Source: Conus ventricosus
Taxonomy: Eukaryota > Mollusca > Gastropoda > Neogastropoda > Conidae
Assembly (NCBI GenBank): GCA_018398815.1
Contig: JAFLJL010014736.1
Coordinates: forward strand, 70,636 to 134,635
DNA: 64,000 nt
Reading direction: 5' to 3'
Shown here in pieces: positions 10,141 through 20,450 of the stretch. The position numbers and the translations under genes were made by a program. Every line of letters starts with the position of its first letter. Position 1 is the first letter of the stretch. The notes under the pieces were generated by a model. The model saw only the letters and a program-made list of their open reading frames with translations, searched no databases and was not told the DNA's origin.

Positions 10141-13100
10141 AAAAATATTTTAAATAAAAAGAAAAATCAGGGATGGATAAGAAAAAATGAAGGCCCCCGA
10201 CGAATTGTTTGAAGCAAAGCTAAGGGAAAAATATTTATCAAAAGCTTTAAAAGATATCATCTAGATGTTATTGATTCACAAGCGTACGGGCAAGTTTGGT
10301 TATTCATTTCTCAAGTTTTCCCGGGAAACTAACAATAAAACCACCAGTTTTAAAATAATGTTAAACTGTTTTTAAAACAAACAAAAAACAAAAAAGAAAA
10401 AAAAATCTAAAGTCTGGGTCCCCGACTAAACAACAAAACATTCTTTCCTCTAATGACTTAAAAACCTGGGTTTGGGGAAACGAACGCTTACACAGTTTGA
10501 TGTGGCCGGGTGAAAAAAAGGGCCCAAAAAAAGGCTCCGGTTGGTCAAGGGGGAAATCATAGAGATCAGATTAAAACAGGCTAAGTATCCCCCAAATTTT
10601 AGGCAGGCTTACATTCCAAATACCCCAGAAATTGGGAGCGAAAAGAGCAGTTTTTAAAAAAAAAATTTTGGGCAAAAAATGTTTATGTGGTGTGTTTTTG
10701 GCCAAAACGGGATTTTTTGGCAAAAACGCAGAGAGAGTATCTAACTAACACCTTACAAACAATTATCAAAAAATTTAATTGGGAAAATCCTTTTCCCCCT
10801 TTGCGGGGCAAAATTTATCATTTTTAAGAACAAAAAAAACCCAAAAACTGTTAAAAATCTACACATGGGGTGAGGAAACAAATCTGCAAACCTCAGAGTG
10901 TCCCAAAAAAAATCCATCGAAATTTGGGGCGCCCGACAAAAATCATTTTTACTTAAATGCTGATGTTTTTCCCCCACAGGCTTTCCGCATTCACATTGAT
11001 ACGAAACCAAAGGGGTAGACTAATGCGGGTTTCTACAAAGGGTCAAACAAACAAGAATTCTGTAGAGAATGTTTAACAAGAATTCCATCTGTTCAAGCCG
11101 CAAGCGAACATAAGAAACACTGTATTAGTCCAGTTGACTGTAATACAGAACTAATTACGCCCCCACCAGGATCAAAAGTTAGTTTTAAGAACTGGAAAAC
11201 GGCTGCAAAATTCTCCATACATTGTTTACGCAGACTTCGAGTCGCTTATTTCCTTATGAGGGCCCAACCCCACAGAGACTTCCTAAAACAGCCTTAGTGA
11301 GTAATCATCAAATTTGTTCATTTGCCTTCATTGTTTAAGGCCGGATGGCGCCCATTCAAAGCCAGAATTTATAGAGGACTGATGCTGCAGAAATACTTCT
11401 TAGAACGCATGCAGAAAGTGCGTAATGACTGTTCTATAATCTAAACTTATCTGAATCATAATGACGCCCGAAGACCAACAACAGTATAAATCGCCACACT
11501 TTTGTTGGATTTGTGGTTTAGAACTAATGTCAAAACAGTGGGGAAAACCCAAATCCGACAGAAAGAGACCATGATCACATTAGTGGAAAGTTCAGAGGAG
11601 CAGCACACAGTAAATGCTATCTTCAACTAAAGTTTGAACCAAAGACCATGGAAGCTGCCTATATTTTTTCCAACTTGCGAGGTTACGACTCTAAATCTTA
11701 AAAATGAAAGCAGTAACCGACGCCTTCAAGGTAACATGCATTGGGCACAGTCATCAAAAAAAGTACATGTGTTTTCATTTTAAATAACATGTCTTTTTAT
11801 GACTCTATGCAGCACATGATGGGTTCATTAGAGTCGCTGGCTATGTCCTTAAAGTCCTGCCCAATAACGGAAGAATTTTTGACCCGACACTCGTTAGAAA
11901 GGGCGTTTACCTTATGAATACATGAACAGGGGGGAAAAGGGTTTTGACGAAGACACACTTCCTCCTAAAGGCGCGTTCTTTCTTAGTCTTAGTGGAAAGG
12001 ACATCAGTGACTCCGATTACCACATACTCAAAGATGCGTGGCAGAAGTTAGAGTGTAAAACGATGGGAGACTATCATGATTCTTACTTGATGGCTGATAC
12101 ATGTTTGTTGGCGGACATTTTGAAAATTATAGAAAGACCTGCATGAAACATTATAGCCTGGATCCTGCGCATTACATTTCTGCGCCCGGGATGAGTTGGG
12201 GCGCTTTCTTAAAATTTACTGGAGTAAAGATTGATTTATTGTTTTGACCTACCAATGATTCAGATGATTGAAAACGGATTGCGTGGAGGAATTAGTATGG
12301 CGTCGCACCATTACTGTAAAGCAAACAACAAATACTTGGACGACTATGATCCAAGTAAAAGGTCTAGCTATCTCATGTATTTAGATGCAAACAATCTGTA
12401 TGGTTGGGCTATGGCGCAATCACTTCCATTACGTAACTTTAAAATGTACACAGGCGGCGGTACAAATAATATTCAAAAAGCATTAAAGTGGTTGAGCAGT
12501 TTGACGCCGGGTCAACAGCATGGTTTCATTCTAGAAGTTGATTTAGAATATCCTCATGAACTCCATGACCTGCATAATGACTATCCGTTAGCAGCAGAAA
12601 GCCTAAAGATGAATCCAACAGAGCCGCCTAAACTTGTGCCTAATCTTCGCGGCAAAAAAAATTGTGTCTGTCATTACAGACTTCTACAATTTTATTTAAG
12701 ACATGGTTTGAAGTTGACAGCTGTTCATCGTATAATTGCTTTGATCAAGAACAGTTCATGAAACCATACATAATGAAGAACACTGATCTCAGAACTAAAT
12801 CCACAGATGCTTCAGAAAAAGACTTTTTCAAGCTGATGAACAACAGCTGTTTCGGAAAGACTATGGAGAATCCGCACAAGCGTAAAGATGTTAGATTGGT
12901 CACCAGAGAAAACGGAGCAATTAAGCTGACTTCAAAACCTAATTATCAGGACTTCAGAAGATTTCATGATCAGCTTTTTGGTATAATGATGAAAAAAAGA
13001 AAGTCAAATTGGACAAACCTGTTTTTATTGGGTTTACTGTTTTAGAATTATCAAAGCTTTTGATGTTAGAATTTCTTTACGACTACTTTAAGCCCTCGTA

Positions 13101-13607
13101 TCTGAGTCCAGAGTACTTTACACAGATACAGATAGTTTTGTTATAGATATCCCTACTGAAGACGTCTATAAAGACATGGAATTAGAAGTAGCTAAAGGGC
13201 ATGCAGGATGGTACGACACATCTGATTATCCTAAAGATTCGCCTTTGCATTCAATTACTAACAAGAAGGTTTTAGGAAAGATGAAGAATGAATTATCTGG
13301 AAAGGTGATCAAGGAGTTTGTTGGGTTAAGGTAAAAAATGTACAGTATTTCGAGCCAGGAGAAAACCATTAAGAAAGCAAAGGGAATATCTCGCAGTGTT
13401 GTGCAGTCGAGCATATCGCATGACAACTACAAAGAAGCATTGTTTGACAATAAGACTTTTCATCATGACAACGTAAAACTACGATCTAATCTACATGAGA
13501 TCAACACAACTGTTGTAACAAGGAAGTCATTAGATAGAACAAACACAAAACGAGTATTTGTTAATCCAGAGTTTTCATATGCGATTGGACATTGGAGAAC
13601 AGCATAA
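10141..13607 (+). pseudogene. protein-primed-type family B DNA polymerase of the Polinton-like element
   Basis: Pieces in all three plus frames line up as one polymerase. The exonuclease motif VYADFESL (D-x-E) is at 11224-11247, with a downstream HDHISGKFRGAAH segment near 11570. Polymerase motif A, YLDANNLYGWAM, is at 12378-12413. Motif B, KLMNNSCFGKTMEN, is at 12830-12871. Motif C, YTDTDS, is at 13119-13136. The longest open pieces are 12231-12761, 12662-13045 and 13338-13607, the last ending at a taa. Known: this polymerase replicates the linear element from a protein primer. More than eight shifts make this copy unreadable as it stands. The N-terminal boundary is uncertain, since 10141-10760 is poor. 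It faces the next gene tail to tail. Confidence 0.9.
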
Positions 13608-13633
13608 TTATATATCTTCTTCATATTTTTCCT

Positions 13634-13939
13634 CAATCATAATAGTTTTCCTCAACTTTATCTAGAAGCTCACTCATATCAATATCCAATTCAGACAAAA
13701 TTTTTCTCATTTTTGCTTGATGCGCTTGAATTTTTTTATCATTTCAAGATATTCTTTATCCTGAAAATCAAAATTTGGATTTTGGGTTGTAGGTGATCTG
13801 GATGCATTGCCATGTACCCATGAATCCTTGCAACCGTTGCCTTAATAGCAAAATTCATATTATATGATTCCCGCATCAATTCCAAGGTCTTTTCATTTAT
13901 CATTCTTGTATCATCCTGCGCTTCCTTCTGAGCTTCCAT
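13634..13939 (-). pseudogene. small acidic, helical element protein, function unknown
   Basis: The frame starting at 13939 opens MEAQKEAQDDTRMINEKTLE and continues as a charged, probably helical protein for 66 codons. After a shift near 13780 another frame runs to a stop at 13634-13636, ending in an Asp/Glu-rich tail with LSELDID. Full length would be about 100 residues. It lies between the polymerase stop (27 bp away, convergent) and the integrase stop (26 bp upstream, same strand). I do not recognise a family. Coiled-coil or DNA-mimic-like acidity is suggested by composition only. Confidence 0.5.
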
Positions 13940-13965
13940 TTTAGACTCAATTATATTTACGTAAA

Positions 13966-14926
13966 TTAATTAAGCTGAACTGTGTCTGGTAGGATTATCT
14001 GCAGTTCTTCCTTCACAAAAGATCTTTGAGGAGCTGGTTGTTTTGTTGTGTCAGTTTCTCGTAAATAATACACGGGCGGATTCATTTTTACAATTCTTTT
14101 TATTTCATATGGATCAACACTCCAAACTGGATCAGTTGCCCTGATGCGAGTGTCCCCTTCTGCTTCCCCCGGCAAATAAAGGTACCTTACTTTCAAACCA
14201 AACGGTAATAGTTTGCTGGTTGTACTGGAGTCCCCTTCAGCAACATTTATTGTTTGTTTTTTGATTGCTTGTACTGGTTTTAGCCCCGTTAATTTAAATT
14301 CTTCATTATTCATTGCACGTAGAACTGAGGGCAGTCTTCTAACCCATTCTGTGTTGCGAGAATTGTCGATAAGCTCTCTGTGATACTGGTAGGAGAAAAG
14401 TCTTTCAGCTAACTGCTTGTTAAAGTTTTCAACTAAAGCCTGTGATCTGTGAACTCCCGGAATGCCTCTTTTAATGGTAACTTATGTTTTAACAATAATT
14501 GATTCACTCGGCCTTTAAATTCTTTTCCATCATCAACTTGAATCATGCGAGGATAAGTTAACGGGCCTCGTTGATATATTAGTTGTATAGCAACAGCAAC
14601 AGCAGAAGCACTCTTTTGTGTTAATGGTTCCGCATCTTTGTATCTTGAAGCTACGTCAATGACTGTAAGTGCGTACTTAAATCTTTTTCGTCTAATCGTG
14701 TCATGGGGTAAATATAGAAGATCCATTTGATGGTGTTGTTCGGTATTGTATTCACAAAGTGAGGTCTCTGTATTCGTTTAGGCGCAGGTAAATAAATTTG
14801 CCAAATTGCTTGTTTAGATAACCATTCTTTTGCTGTTTGTTCACTGACTCCAGCTGCTTGGCTTAGCTTTTTAATTGCCGTTATTCCCTTCCAATATCCT
14901 TTTGGTGAATAATAGATTTTGTTCAT
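13966..14926 (-). pseudogene. retrovirus-like integrase of Polinton copy A
   Basis: The N-terminal frame (14926-14651) starts MNKIYYSPKGYWKGITAIKK and has a helix-turn-helix-like AAGVSEQTAKEWLSKQ. The core frame (14726-14433) has the first catalytic Asp in MDLLYLP, the fold signature YALTVIDVASRY and the second Asp in IQVDDGKEFKG. The Glu of the DDE triad falls in LVENFNKQ near 14430, in a third short frame. The C-terminal frame (14313-13966) has VRYLYLPGEAEGD, DPYEIKRIVK and SFVKEELQIILP, an SH3/chromo-like tail. Known: the integrase inserts element ends into the host genome. About 320 residues if unshifted, normal for Polintons. Its start lies 7 bp past the stop of the upstream membrane-protein gene, so the three minus-strand genes look co-transcribed. 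Confidence 0.9.
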
Positions 14927-14933
14927 TTTTTAT

Positions 14934-15339
14934 TCAGCCAATATTATGCGCAACAAAATACACAACGGTCATACCAAAGGCAATAAACGCGATTTCTTGC
15001 ATCTTTTGTTTTCTGAGGGATGATAAAAATCGCTCAATTTTGGTGGGGGCAATGTCTCAATTGGCTTGCCTGTTACAAGATAATATTCTTTTATCGCTTG
15101 ATCAACATCTTTAAATGTGTAAGCTGCATGTCCCTGTTTTTTCAGTTTGTTATTAATAAAATCTAACTGCTCAATTCTCTGCTTTTCATAGTGATCTTGC
15201 GCTGCGGCTAGTTGCTCCACAGCTTTGTTATGTCTTTTTCTCTCGCCATCATCCCGCAGTTTACTAAACGCGTAATTACTTCCGCTAAAAGCAAGCGCAT
15301 TAATCACAGCGCCGCCAATATCATTACGAGTGAAGCCAT
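14934..15339 (-). pseudogene. small bitopic/hairpin membrane protein of the element
   Basis: The gene begins at an ATG at 15339, shifts within its first dozen codons, reads through 15307-14969, shifts again near 15010 and ends at 14934-14936. A Gly/Ala-rich hydrophobic start (INALAFSGSNYAFSK) precedes a charged helix (RKRHNKAVEQLAAAQDHYEK) and the segment FKDVDQAIKEYYLVTG. The last 20 residues are hydrophobic (IAFIAFGMTVVYFVAHNIG). The same gene is found at 50450-50860 in copy B. I recall related proteins in cnidarian elements but no assigned function. The two hydrophobic ends around a coiled-coil-like middle would suit a virion membrane or host-membrane protein. Confidence 0.65.
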
Positions 15340-15362
15340 TTTTATAAACGTATTTTTTTATT

Positions 15363-15593
15363 TTACATATTGATACTGTCAGGAATTATTCCTTGCTTAA
15401 CTAGAAAATCTTTCGTAGCAAATGAAGCTGTAATAACAGCAATCAGTTTTGCTGAATCCTCAAAGTCTAGTTTGCCAAGATCTGCCGGTTTTTTTTTTAA
15501 CAGGCTTTTACCAAGCATTGTGCATCCTACACTTAGGCCTCCAATAACAGCAGAATAGTATACAAGGTTGGCGACAGTTTTTTCGGTGCTCAT
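15363..15593 (-). CDS. 76-residue small membrane protein of the element
   Basis: Intact frame. After MSTEKTVAN comes a hydrophobic segment (LVYYSAVIGGLSVGCTML), then a basic KSLLKKKPADLGKLDF and a second apolar helix (AKLIAVITASFATKDFLV). A frameshifted homologue in copy B starts at 50197. It is one of the few unbroken genes in copy A and the first gene of the minus-strand block that continues with the second membrane protein (23 bp gap) and the integrase. Function unknown. Topology with two membrane segments is my reading of the hydrophobicity. Confidence 0.75.
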   Translation of the reverse strand: MSTEKTVANLVYYSAVIGGLSVGCTMLGKSLLKKKPADLGKLDFEDSAKLIAVITASFATKDFLVKQGIIPDSINM

Positions 15594-15630
15594 TTTTAAA
15601 AAATAAAATAATTATAATTAATAAAAAAAC
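15594..15630. promoter_or_regulatory. 37-bp bidirectional promoter, copy A
   Basis: A pure A/T spacer (one C) separates the minus-strand ATG (15593) from the plus-strand ATG (15631). It carries TAATTATAATTA, a short palindrome-like core, and A runs on either side. The corresponding spacer of copy B (50160-50196) has exactly the same length and nearly the same sequence when reversed. That argues for constraint on a TATA-like divergent promoter. Confidence 0.65.
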
Positions 15631-16254
15631 ATGAACAGCGATGATCTACTAAACCTTCCTGAACTTGTGATTACAAATGATCAAGTTGATGACCAAGCTA
15701 TTATGCCCAAAAATAAAAGGCTGTATTCTTTGGCGGCGTGTGGAAAAACAAAACAGTTCCTCGGAAACGAATTCAGCATAGAACAGATTCAACAGATGTC
15801 GCCACAAGACATTGTAAAGTATCATAACAGGTATGAAGCGCAACTAGGATCAAGAATGGTGAAAAGCGTCGGGCAAACGGTTCTTAGTTTGTACACTAAA
15901 CTAGTCAGTAGATTTGCTCCCATTGATTCTGAACAAGACTTTATGTATGATTTAACACAGGATCCAGTTTTAACAAAGTCATTAGAATCTCTAAGCTGTG
16001 ATCTATATTACAGATTTGGAACATTATTATCACCATTAATCATGGGATTAATTACTTTTAATCATATAGATTTTATTTCCCTTCAAATGACCAAGCCAGA
16101 AAATCAGCAGAATCAGAAAACATTGATTCAGGCGGAGAAAGTGACCAGTAAAAATCCTGGGGGCGTTGCAGCAGGAAAAAAATTAGCAGAGTGGAACAAA
16201 CAAAATAAATTACAGTTTCGATCACAGATTATAGCCCATAATAAAAAGTGCTAG
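15631..16254 (+). CDS. element-conserved protein with variable N/Q-rich linker, function unknown
   Basis: An intact frame of 207 codons. The N-terminal part has DDQAIMPKNKRLYSLAACGK and FSIEQIQQMSPQDIVKYHNR, followed by a helical middle (VGQTVLSLYTKLVSRFAPID). Then comes a hydrophobic segment (FGTLLSPLIMGLITFNHIDF), an Asn/Gln/Lys-rich stretch (KPENQQNQKT) and a basic tail (AGKKLAEWNKQNK). The copy B homologue (49197-50159) carries a longer tail ending in a Trp-Gln-Lys-rich segment, so this one is probably C-terminally shortened. The frame ends where a diverged duplicate of its own 3' half begins. No known domain. Confidence 0.75.
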   Translation: MNSDDLLNLPELVITNDQVDDQAIMPKNKRLYSLAACGKTKQFLGNEFSIEQIQQMSPQDIVKYHNRYEAQLGSRMVKSVGQTVLSLYTKLVSRFAPIDSEQDFMYDLTQDPVLTKSLESLSCDLYYRFGTLLSPLIMGLITFNHIDFISLQMTKPENQQNQKTLIQAEKVTSKNPGGVAAGKKLAEWNKQNKLQFRSQIIAHNKKC

Positions 16255-16256
16255 AG

Positions 16257-16550
16257 CCTGGATCCAGTTTTAACAAAGTCATTAGAGTCTCTAGGATGTG
16301 ATCTGTATTACAGATTTGGAACATTATTGCCACCGCTAATCATGGATTAATTACTTTTAATCATATAGATGTTGTTTCCCTTAAAAATGATCGAGCCAGA
16401 AAATCAGCAGAACCAGGAAACATTGAATCAGAAAACATTGAACCAGGAAACATTGAATCGGTGGGGAAAGCAACCAGTAAAAAGCCTCCTCATCCTGGGC
16501 GTGTTGCAGCGGAAAAATTAGCGATGGAACAAACAAAAAAAATTAAAATG
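16257..16550 (+). repeat. tandem duplicate of the 3' half of the preceding gene
   Basis: GATCCAGTTTTAACAAAGTC at 16261 repeats 15961 and the two copies stay clearly similar for about 290 bases, with substitutions and indels. The second copy has extra units of an Asn-Gln-Glu-Thr-Leu coding motif (aatcag/aaccaggaaacattga, three tandem units at 16396-16460). Either the linker expanded by slippage inside a duplicated segment, or two element copies were joined in assembly. Confidence 0.8.
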
Positions 16551-16730
16551 GGAGGTGAGCTTGTCACGATCGAGGAGTCGGCTTTCGAGAGCTGCAACAT
16601 TAATTAACTTTTTGTTATTACATCCGTCAAGCCTCAAAAAGCAGCTAAGTTGCCGAGCACCTGTTGCCTACTTCACACGAGTTTTTGGATTCCATTTCAT
16701 CATCAAGCCTGAAAAGGCAAATGGCTTCAA

Positions 16731-17730
16731 NNNNNNNNNNNNNNNNNNNNNNNNNNNNNNNNNNNNNNNNNNNNNNNNNNNNNNNNNNNNNNNNNNNNNN
16801 NNNNNNNNNNNNNNNNNNNNNNNNNNNNNNNNNNNNNNNNNNNNNNNNNNNNNNNNNNNNNNNNNNNNNNNNNNNNNNNNNNNNNNNNNNNNNNNNNNNN
16901 NNNNNNNNNNNNNNNNNNNNNNNNNNNNNNNNNNNNNNNNNNNNNNNNNNNNNNNNNNNNNNNNNNNNNNNNNNNNNNNNNNNNNNNNNNNNNNNNNNNN
17001 NNNNNNNNNNNNNNNNNNNNNNNNNNNNNNNNNNNNNNNNNNNNNNNNNNNNNNNNNNNNNNNNNNNNNNNNNNNNNNNNNNNNNNNNNNNNNNNNNNNN
17101 NNNNNNNNNNNNNNNNNNNNNNNNNNNNNNNNNNNNNNNNNNNNNNNNNNNNNNNNNNNNNNNNNNNNNNNNNNNNNNNNNNNNNNNNNNNNNNNNNNNN
17201 NNNNNNNNNNNNNNNNNNNNNNNNNNNNNNNNNNNNNNNNNNNNNNNNNNNNNNNNNNNNNNNNNNNNNNNNNNNNNNNNNNNNNNNNNNNNNNNNNNNN
17301 NNNNNNNNNNNNNNNNNNNNNNNNNNNNNNNNNNNNNNNNNNNNNNNNNNNNNNNNNNNNNNNNNNNNNNNNNNNNNNNNNNNNNNNNNNNNNNNNNNNN
17401 NNNNNNNNNNNNNNNNNNNNNNNNNNNNNNNNNNNNNNNNNNNNNNNNNNNNNNNNNNNNNNNNNNNNNNNNNNNNNNNNNNNNNNNNNNNNNNNNNNNN
17501 NNNNNNNNNNNNNNNNNNNNNNNNNNNNNNNNNNNNNNNNNNNNNNNNNNNNNNNNNNNNNNNNNNNNNNNNNNNNNNNNNNNNNNNNNNNNNNNNNNNN
17601 NNNNNNNNNNNNNNNNNNNNNNNNNNNNNNNNNNNNNNNNNNNNNNNNNNNNNNNNNNNNNNNNNNNNNNNNNNNNNNNNNNNNNNNNNNNNNNNNNNNN
17701 NNNNNNNNNNNNNNNNNNNNNNNNNNNNNN
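16731..17730. other. 1000-N assembly gap
   Basis: Exactly 1000 unresolved bases, between the unfinished Polinton-like copy A and satellite DNA. It marks a contig or scaffold boundary, so order and orientation across it are not proven. Confidence 0.99.
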
Positions 17731-18211
17731 AAGAAGCTCAAACAGATTTACGACGCATGAAAACGGGTTTTACGTGTTCATGAAAACAGGTATTATGACT
17801 TTTGAAACAATAGTTACGACGCAGAAAACAAGTTATTGTGTGTCATGAGCTACACATCGCACCATTCTTGTTGCGCTGATTGTCACTTTTAAGAGTCTTC
17901 TATGCAAAGTCGCAGAATGCTGGAATTTTTTAAGAAAATTACAAACAGAATTAACTTTTTCTCGGTATATAGCTTACTAAGGTCGTAAGACTGTTGTTGG
18001 TGTTGTGCTGTAGCTGCTGCTGCTGCTGCTGCTGTGTTGTTTTTCCTTTCTTTTTCCCCGCGAGTTGTTTGTTTTCCAATGCCAGGTAAAGATTTCAGTA
18101 AACCTTTTCACTATCACGGTCATGACATTCGCATGGCACTGCTGATTATCGGGTCAAGGACGTCAGTGACAAAAGACGCCTGCAAGTGCTCCCAGCCACA
18201 ATCACAGCTCG

Positions 18212-19080
18212 ACCAACACTTCCAGCACCCAGTCATCCCTAACGATTGTAAGGTCTCAGTGATGAATCTTGAAGATACAATACAACAACATAAAACACTT
18301 CCAGCAGCCAGTCATCCCTAACGATTGTAAAGGTCTCACTGATGAATCTTGAAGATACATTACAACATAAAAACACTTCCAGCAGCCAATCATCCCTGAC
18401 GATTGTAAAGGTCTCAGTCTGAATCTGAAGATACATTATAACATAAAACACTTTCAGCAGCCAGTCATCCCTAACGATTGTAAAGGTCTCAGTGATGAAT
18501 CTTGAAGATACATTACAACATAAAAAACGCTTCCAACAGCCAATCATCCCTAACGATTGTAAAGGTCTCTGTGTTGAATCTTGAAGATACATTACAACAT
18601 AAAAACACTTCCAGCAGCCAATCATCCCTAACGATTGTAAAGGTCTCAGTGATGAACTTGAAGATACATTACAACATAATAACACTTCCAGCAGCCAGTC
18701 ATCCCTAACGATTGTAAAGGCCTCACTGATGAATCTTGAAGATACATTACAACATAATAACACTTCCAGCTGCCATCATCCCTAACGATTGTAAAGGTCT
18801 CACTGATGAATCTTGAAGATACATTACGACATACAAACACTTCCAGCAGCCAATCATCCCTAACGTTTGTAAAGGTCTCAGTGATGAAACTTGAAGATAC
18901 ATTACAACATAAAAACACTTCCAGCACCAATCATCCTAACGATTGTAAAGGTCTCAGTGATTGAATCTTGAAGATACATTACAACATAAAAACACTTCCA
19001 GCAGCCAATCATCCTTAACGACTGTAAAGGTCTCATGATGGAATCTTGAAGATTAATTACAACATAAAAACATCAACAAA
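18212..19080. repeat. 78-bp tandem array (unit 1)
   Basis: About eleven copies of a monomer containing CATCCCTAACGATTGTAAAG, TGATGAATCTTGAAGATACA and TTACAACATAAAAACACTTC, spaced 78 bases apart (for example 18541 and 18619). Copies differ by single-base changes and small indels. The same array continues in unit 2 at about 20140-20450 (four copies) and in one more copy after the retrotransposon at 23636-23715. Confidence 0.9.
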
Positions 19081-19487
19081 GAAAAACCCAGAAGAATTTA
19101 AATATCTGCATTGAATGGATAATCACGAACAACAAAATCTTCAACAACAACAAGAGCTCCCCCCCCCCCCCCCCCTTCTTCTTCTTCTGGCGATGAGGTC
19201 ATGTCAAGCTATTTCAGTATCGGCAGGTTAACTGAAACTGTCGTCCAATGGAAGCACTGGCTACTTTTGGAGACGCTTGGGGGCCCAAACGCAGTGCACT
19301 CTCCCTTGCGGATGTAACCTACTCATTCTTTCCCACAGCCGCGCACATGGCACGTGTTGTCCGTCACAGAGCCAGTACCAGCTAGCGCCTGCCTTCAGTA
19401 TAATTCCCGCGCACGGGAAGATGCTGTTTACCGTACTTTACCAGCATGCAGGCTCGCTCCCTCCCTCTCCTCTCTCTTTTCTCTCTC

Positions 19488-19760
19488 TTACGAAAATAGG
19501 TAATTTTGACTTTTGAAACAGCTAGTTACGACGCATGAAAACAGGTTACTGTGTGTCATGAAAACAGGTAATTATGACTTTTCAAACAGATAGTTACGAC
19601 GCATGAAAACAGGTTACTGTGTGTCATGAAAACAGGTAATTATGACTTTTCAAACAGATAGTTACGACGCATGAAAACAGGTTACTGTGTGTCATGAAAA
19701 CAGGTAATTATGACTTTTCTAAAAAGATAGTTACGACGCATGAAAACAAGTTATGTGTGT
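19488..19760. repeat. 68-bp tandem array (unit 2)
   Basis: About four copies of a monomer with GTTACTGTGTGTCATGAAAA, CAGGTAATTATGACTTTT and AGTTACGACGCATGAAAACA. A shorter, more diverged version lies at 17737-17850, just after the gap. Confidence 0.9.
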
Positions 19761-20450
19761 CATGAGCGCTACACATCGGCACCATTCTTGTTGCGTGATT
19801 GTACACTTTAAGAGTCTTCCATGCAAAGTCGCGGAATGCTGGAATTTTAAGAACATTACAAAAAGAATTAACTATTTACTCGGTATATAGCTTACTAAGG
19901 TCGTAAGAGTGGTTGTTGGTGTTGTAGCTGTAGCTGCTGGCTGCTGATGCTTTCTGTTGCTGTTGTATGTTTCCTTTTTTTTCACACGAGTTGTTTGCTT
20001 TCAAGGCAGGTAAAGATTTCAGTCACCTTTTACTTTCACGGTCATGACATTCACCATGGCACTGCTGATTATCGGGGTCAAGGACGTCAGTGACAAAAGA
20101 CGCTCGCAAGTGCCCCCAGCCACACTCACACTCGGACCAACACTTCCAGCAGCCAGTCATCCCTAACGATTGTAAAGTCTCAGTGTTTGAATCTTGAAGA
20201 ACATTACAACATAAAACACTTCCAGCAGCCAATCATCCCTAACGTTGTAAAGGTCTCAGTGATGAATCTTGAAGATACAACATAAAAAACACTTCAGCAG
20301 CCAATCATCCCAAAACGATTGTAAAGGTCTCAGTGATGAATCTTGAAGATACTTTTACAACATAAAAACACTTCCAGCAGCCAGTTATCCCTAACCATTG
20401 TAAAGGGTCTCAGTGATGAATCTTGAGATACATTCAACATAAAAAACACT

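Larger units (their letters stand above)
3264..16730. mobile_element. Polinton/Maverick (adintovirus-like) element, copy A
   Basis: The segment holds the diagnostic gene set of self-synthesising eukaryotic DNA transposons and endogenous adintoviruses: an A32/FtsK-type packaging ATPase, a protein-primed-type family B DNA polymerase and a retrovirus-like integrase, plus capsid-type candidates. Genes are close-packed (gaps of 8-37 bp where readable) and arranged in divergent blocks. The right end is cut by the 1000-N gap, so no second terminal repeat can be compared with the palindrome on the left. Most genes carry one or more frameshifts and 7.2-10.1 kb is almost unreadable. Known relatives sit in many animal genomes; I infer an integrated copy rather than a free virus. 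I find no adenain-like protease, and the major capsid gene is not certain. Confidence 0.85.

Noticed and set aside
16555..17848. Frames of 357-401 codons around 17 kb
   Set aside because: They consist of unresolved bases of the N gap.
18331..18830. CTGATGA...GAA words in the 78-bp array as further hammerhead ribozymes
   Set aside because: The second box is GAAGA, not GAAAC, most units read GTGATGA, and no stem III or cleavage triplet follows.
18212..19080. 78-bp array as a CRISPR-like array
   Set aside because: Units are contiguous with no unique spacers, in a eukaryotic repeat-rich setting.
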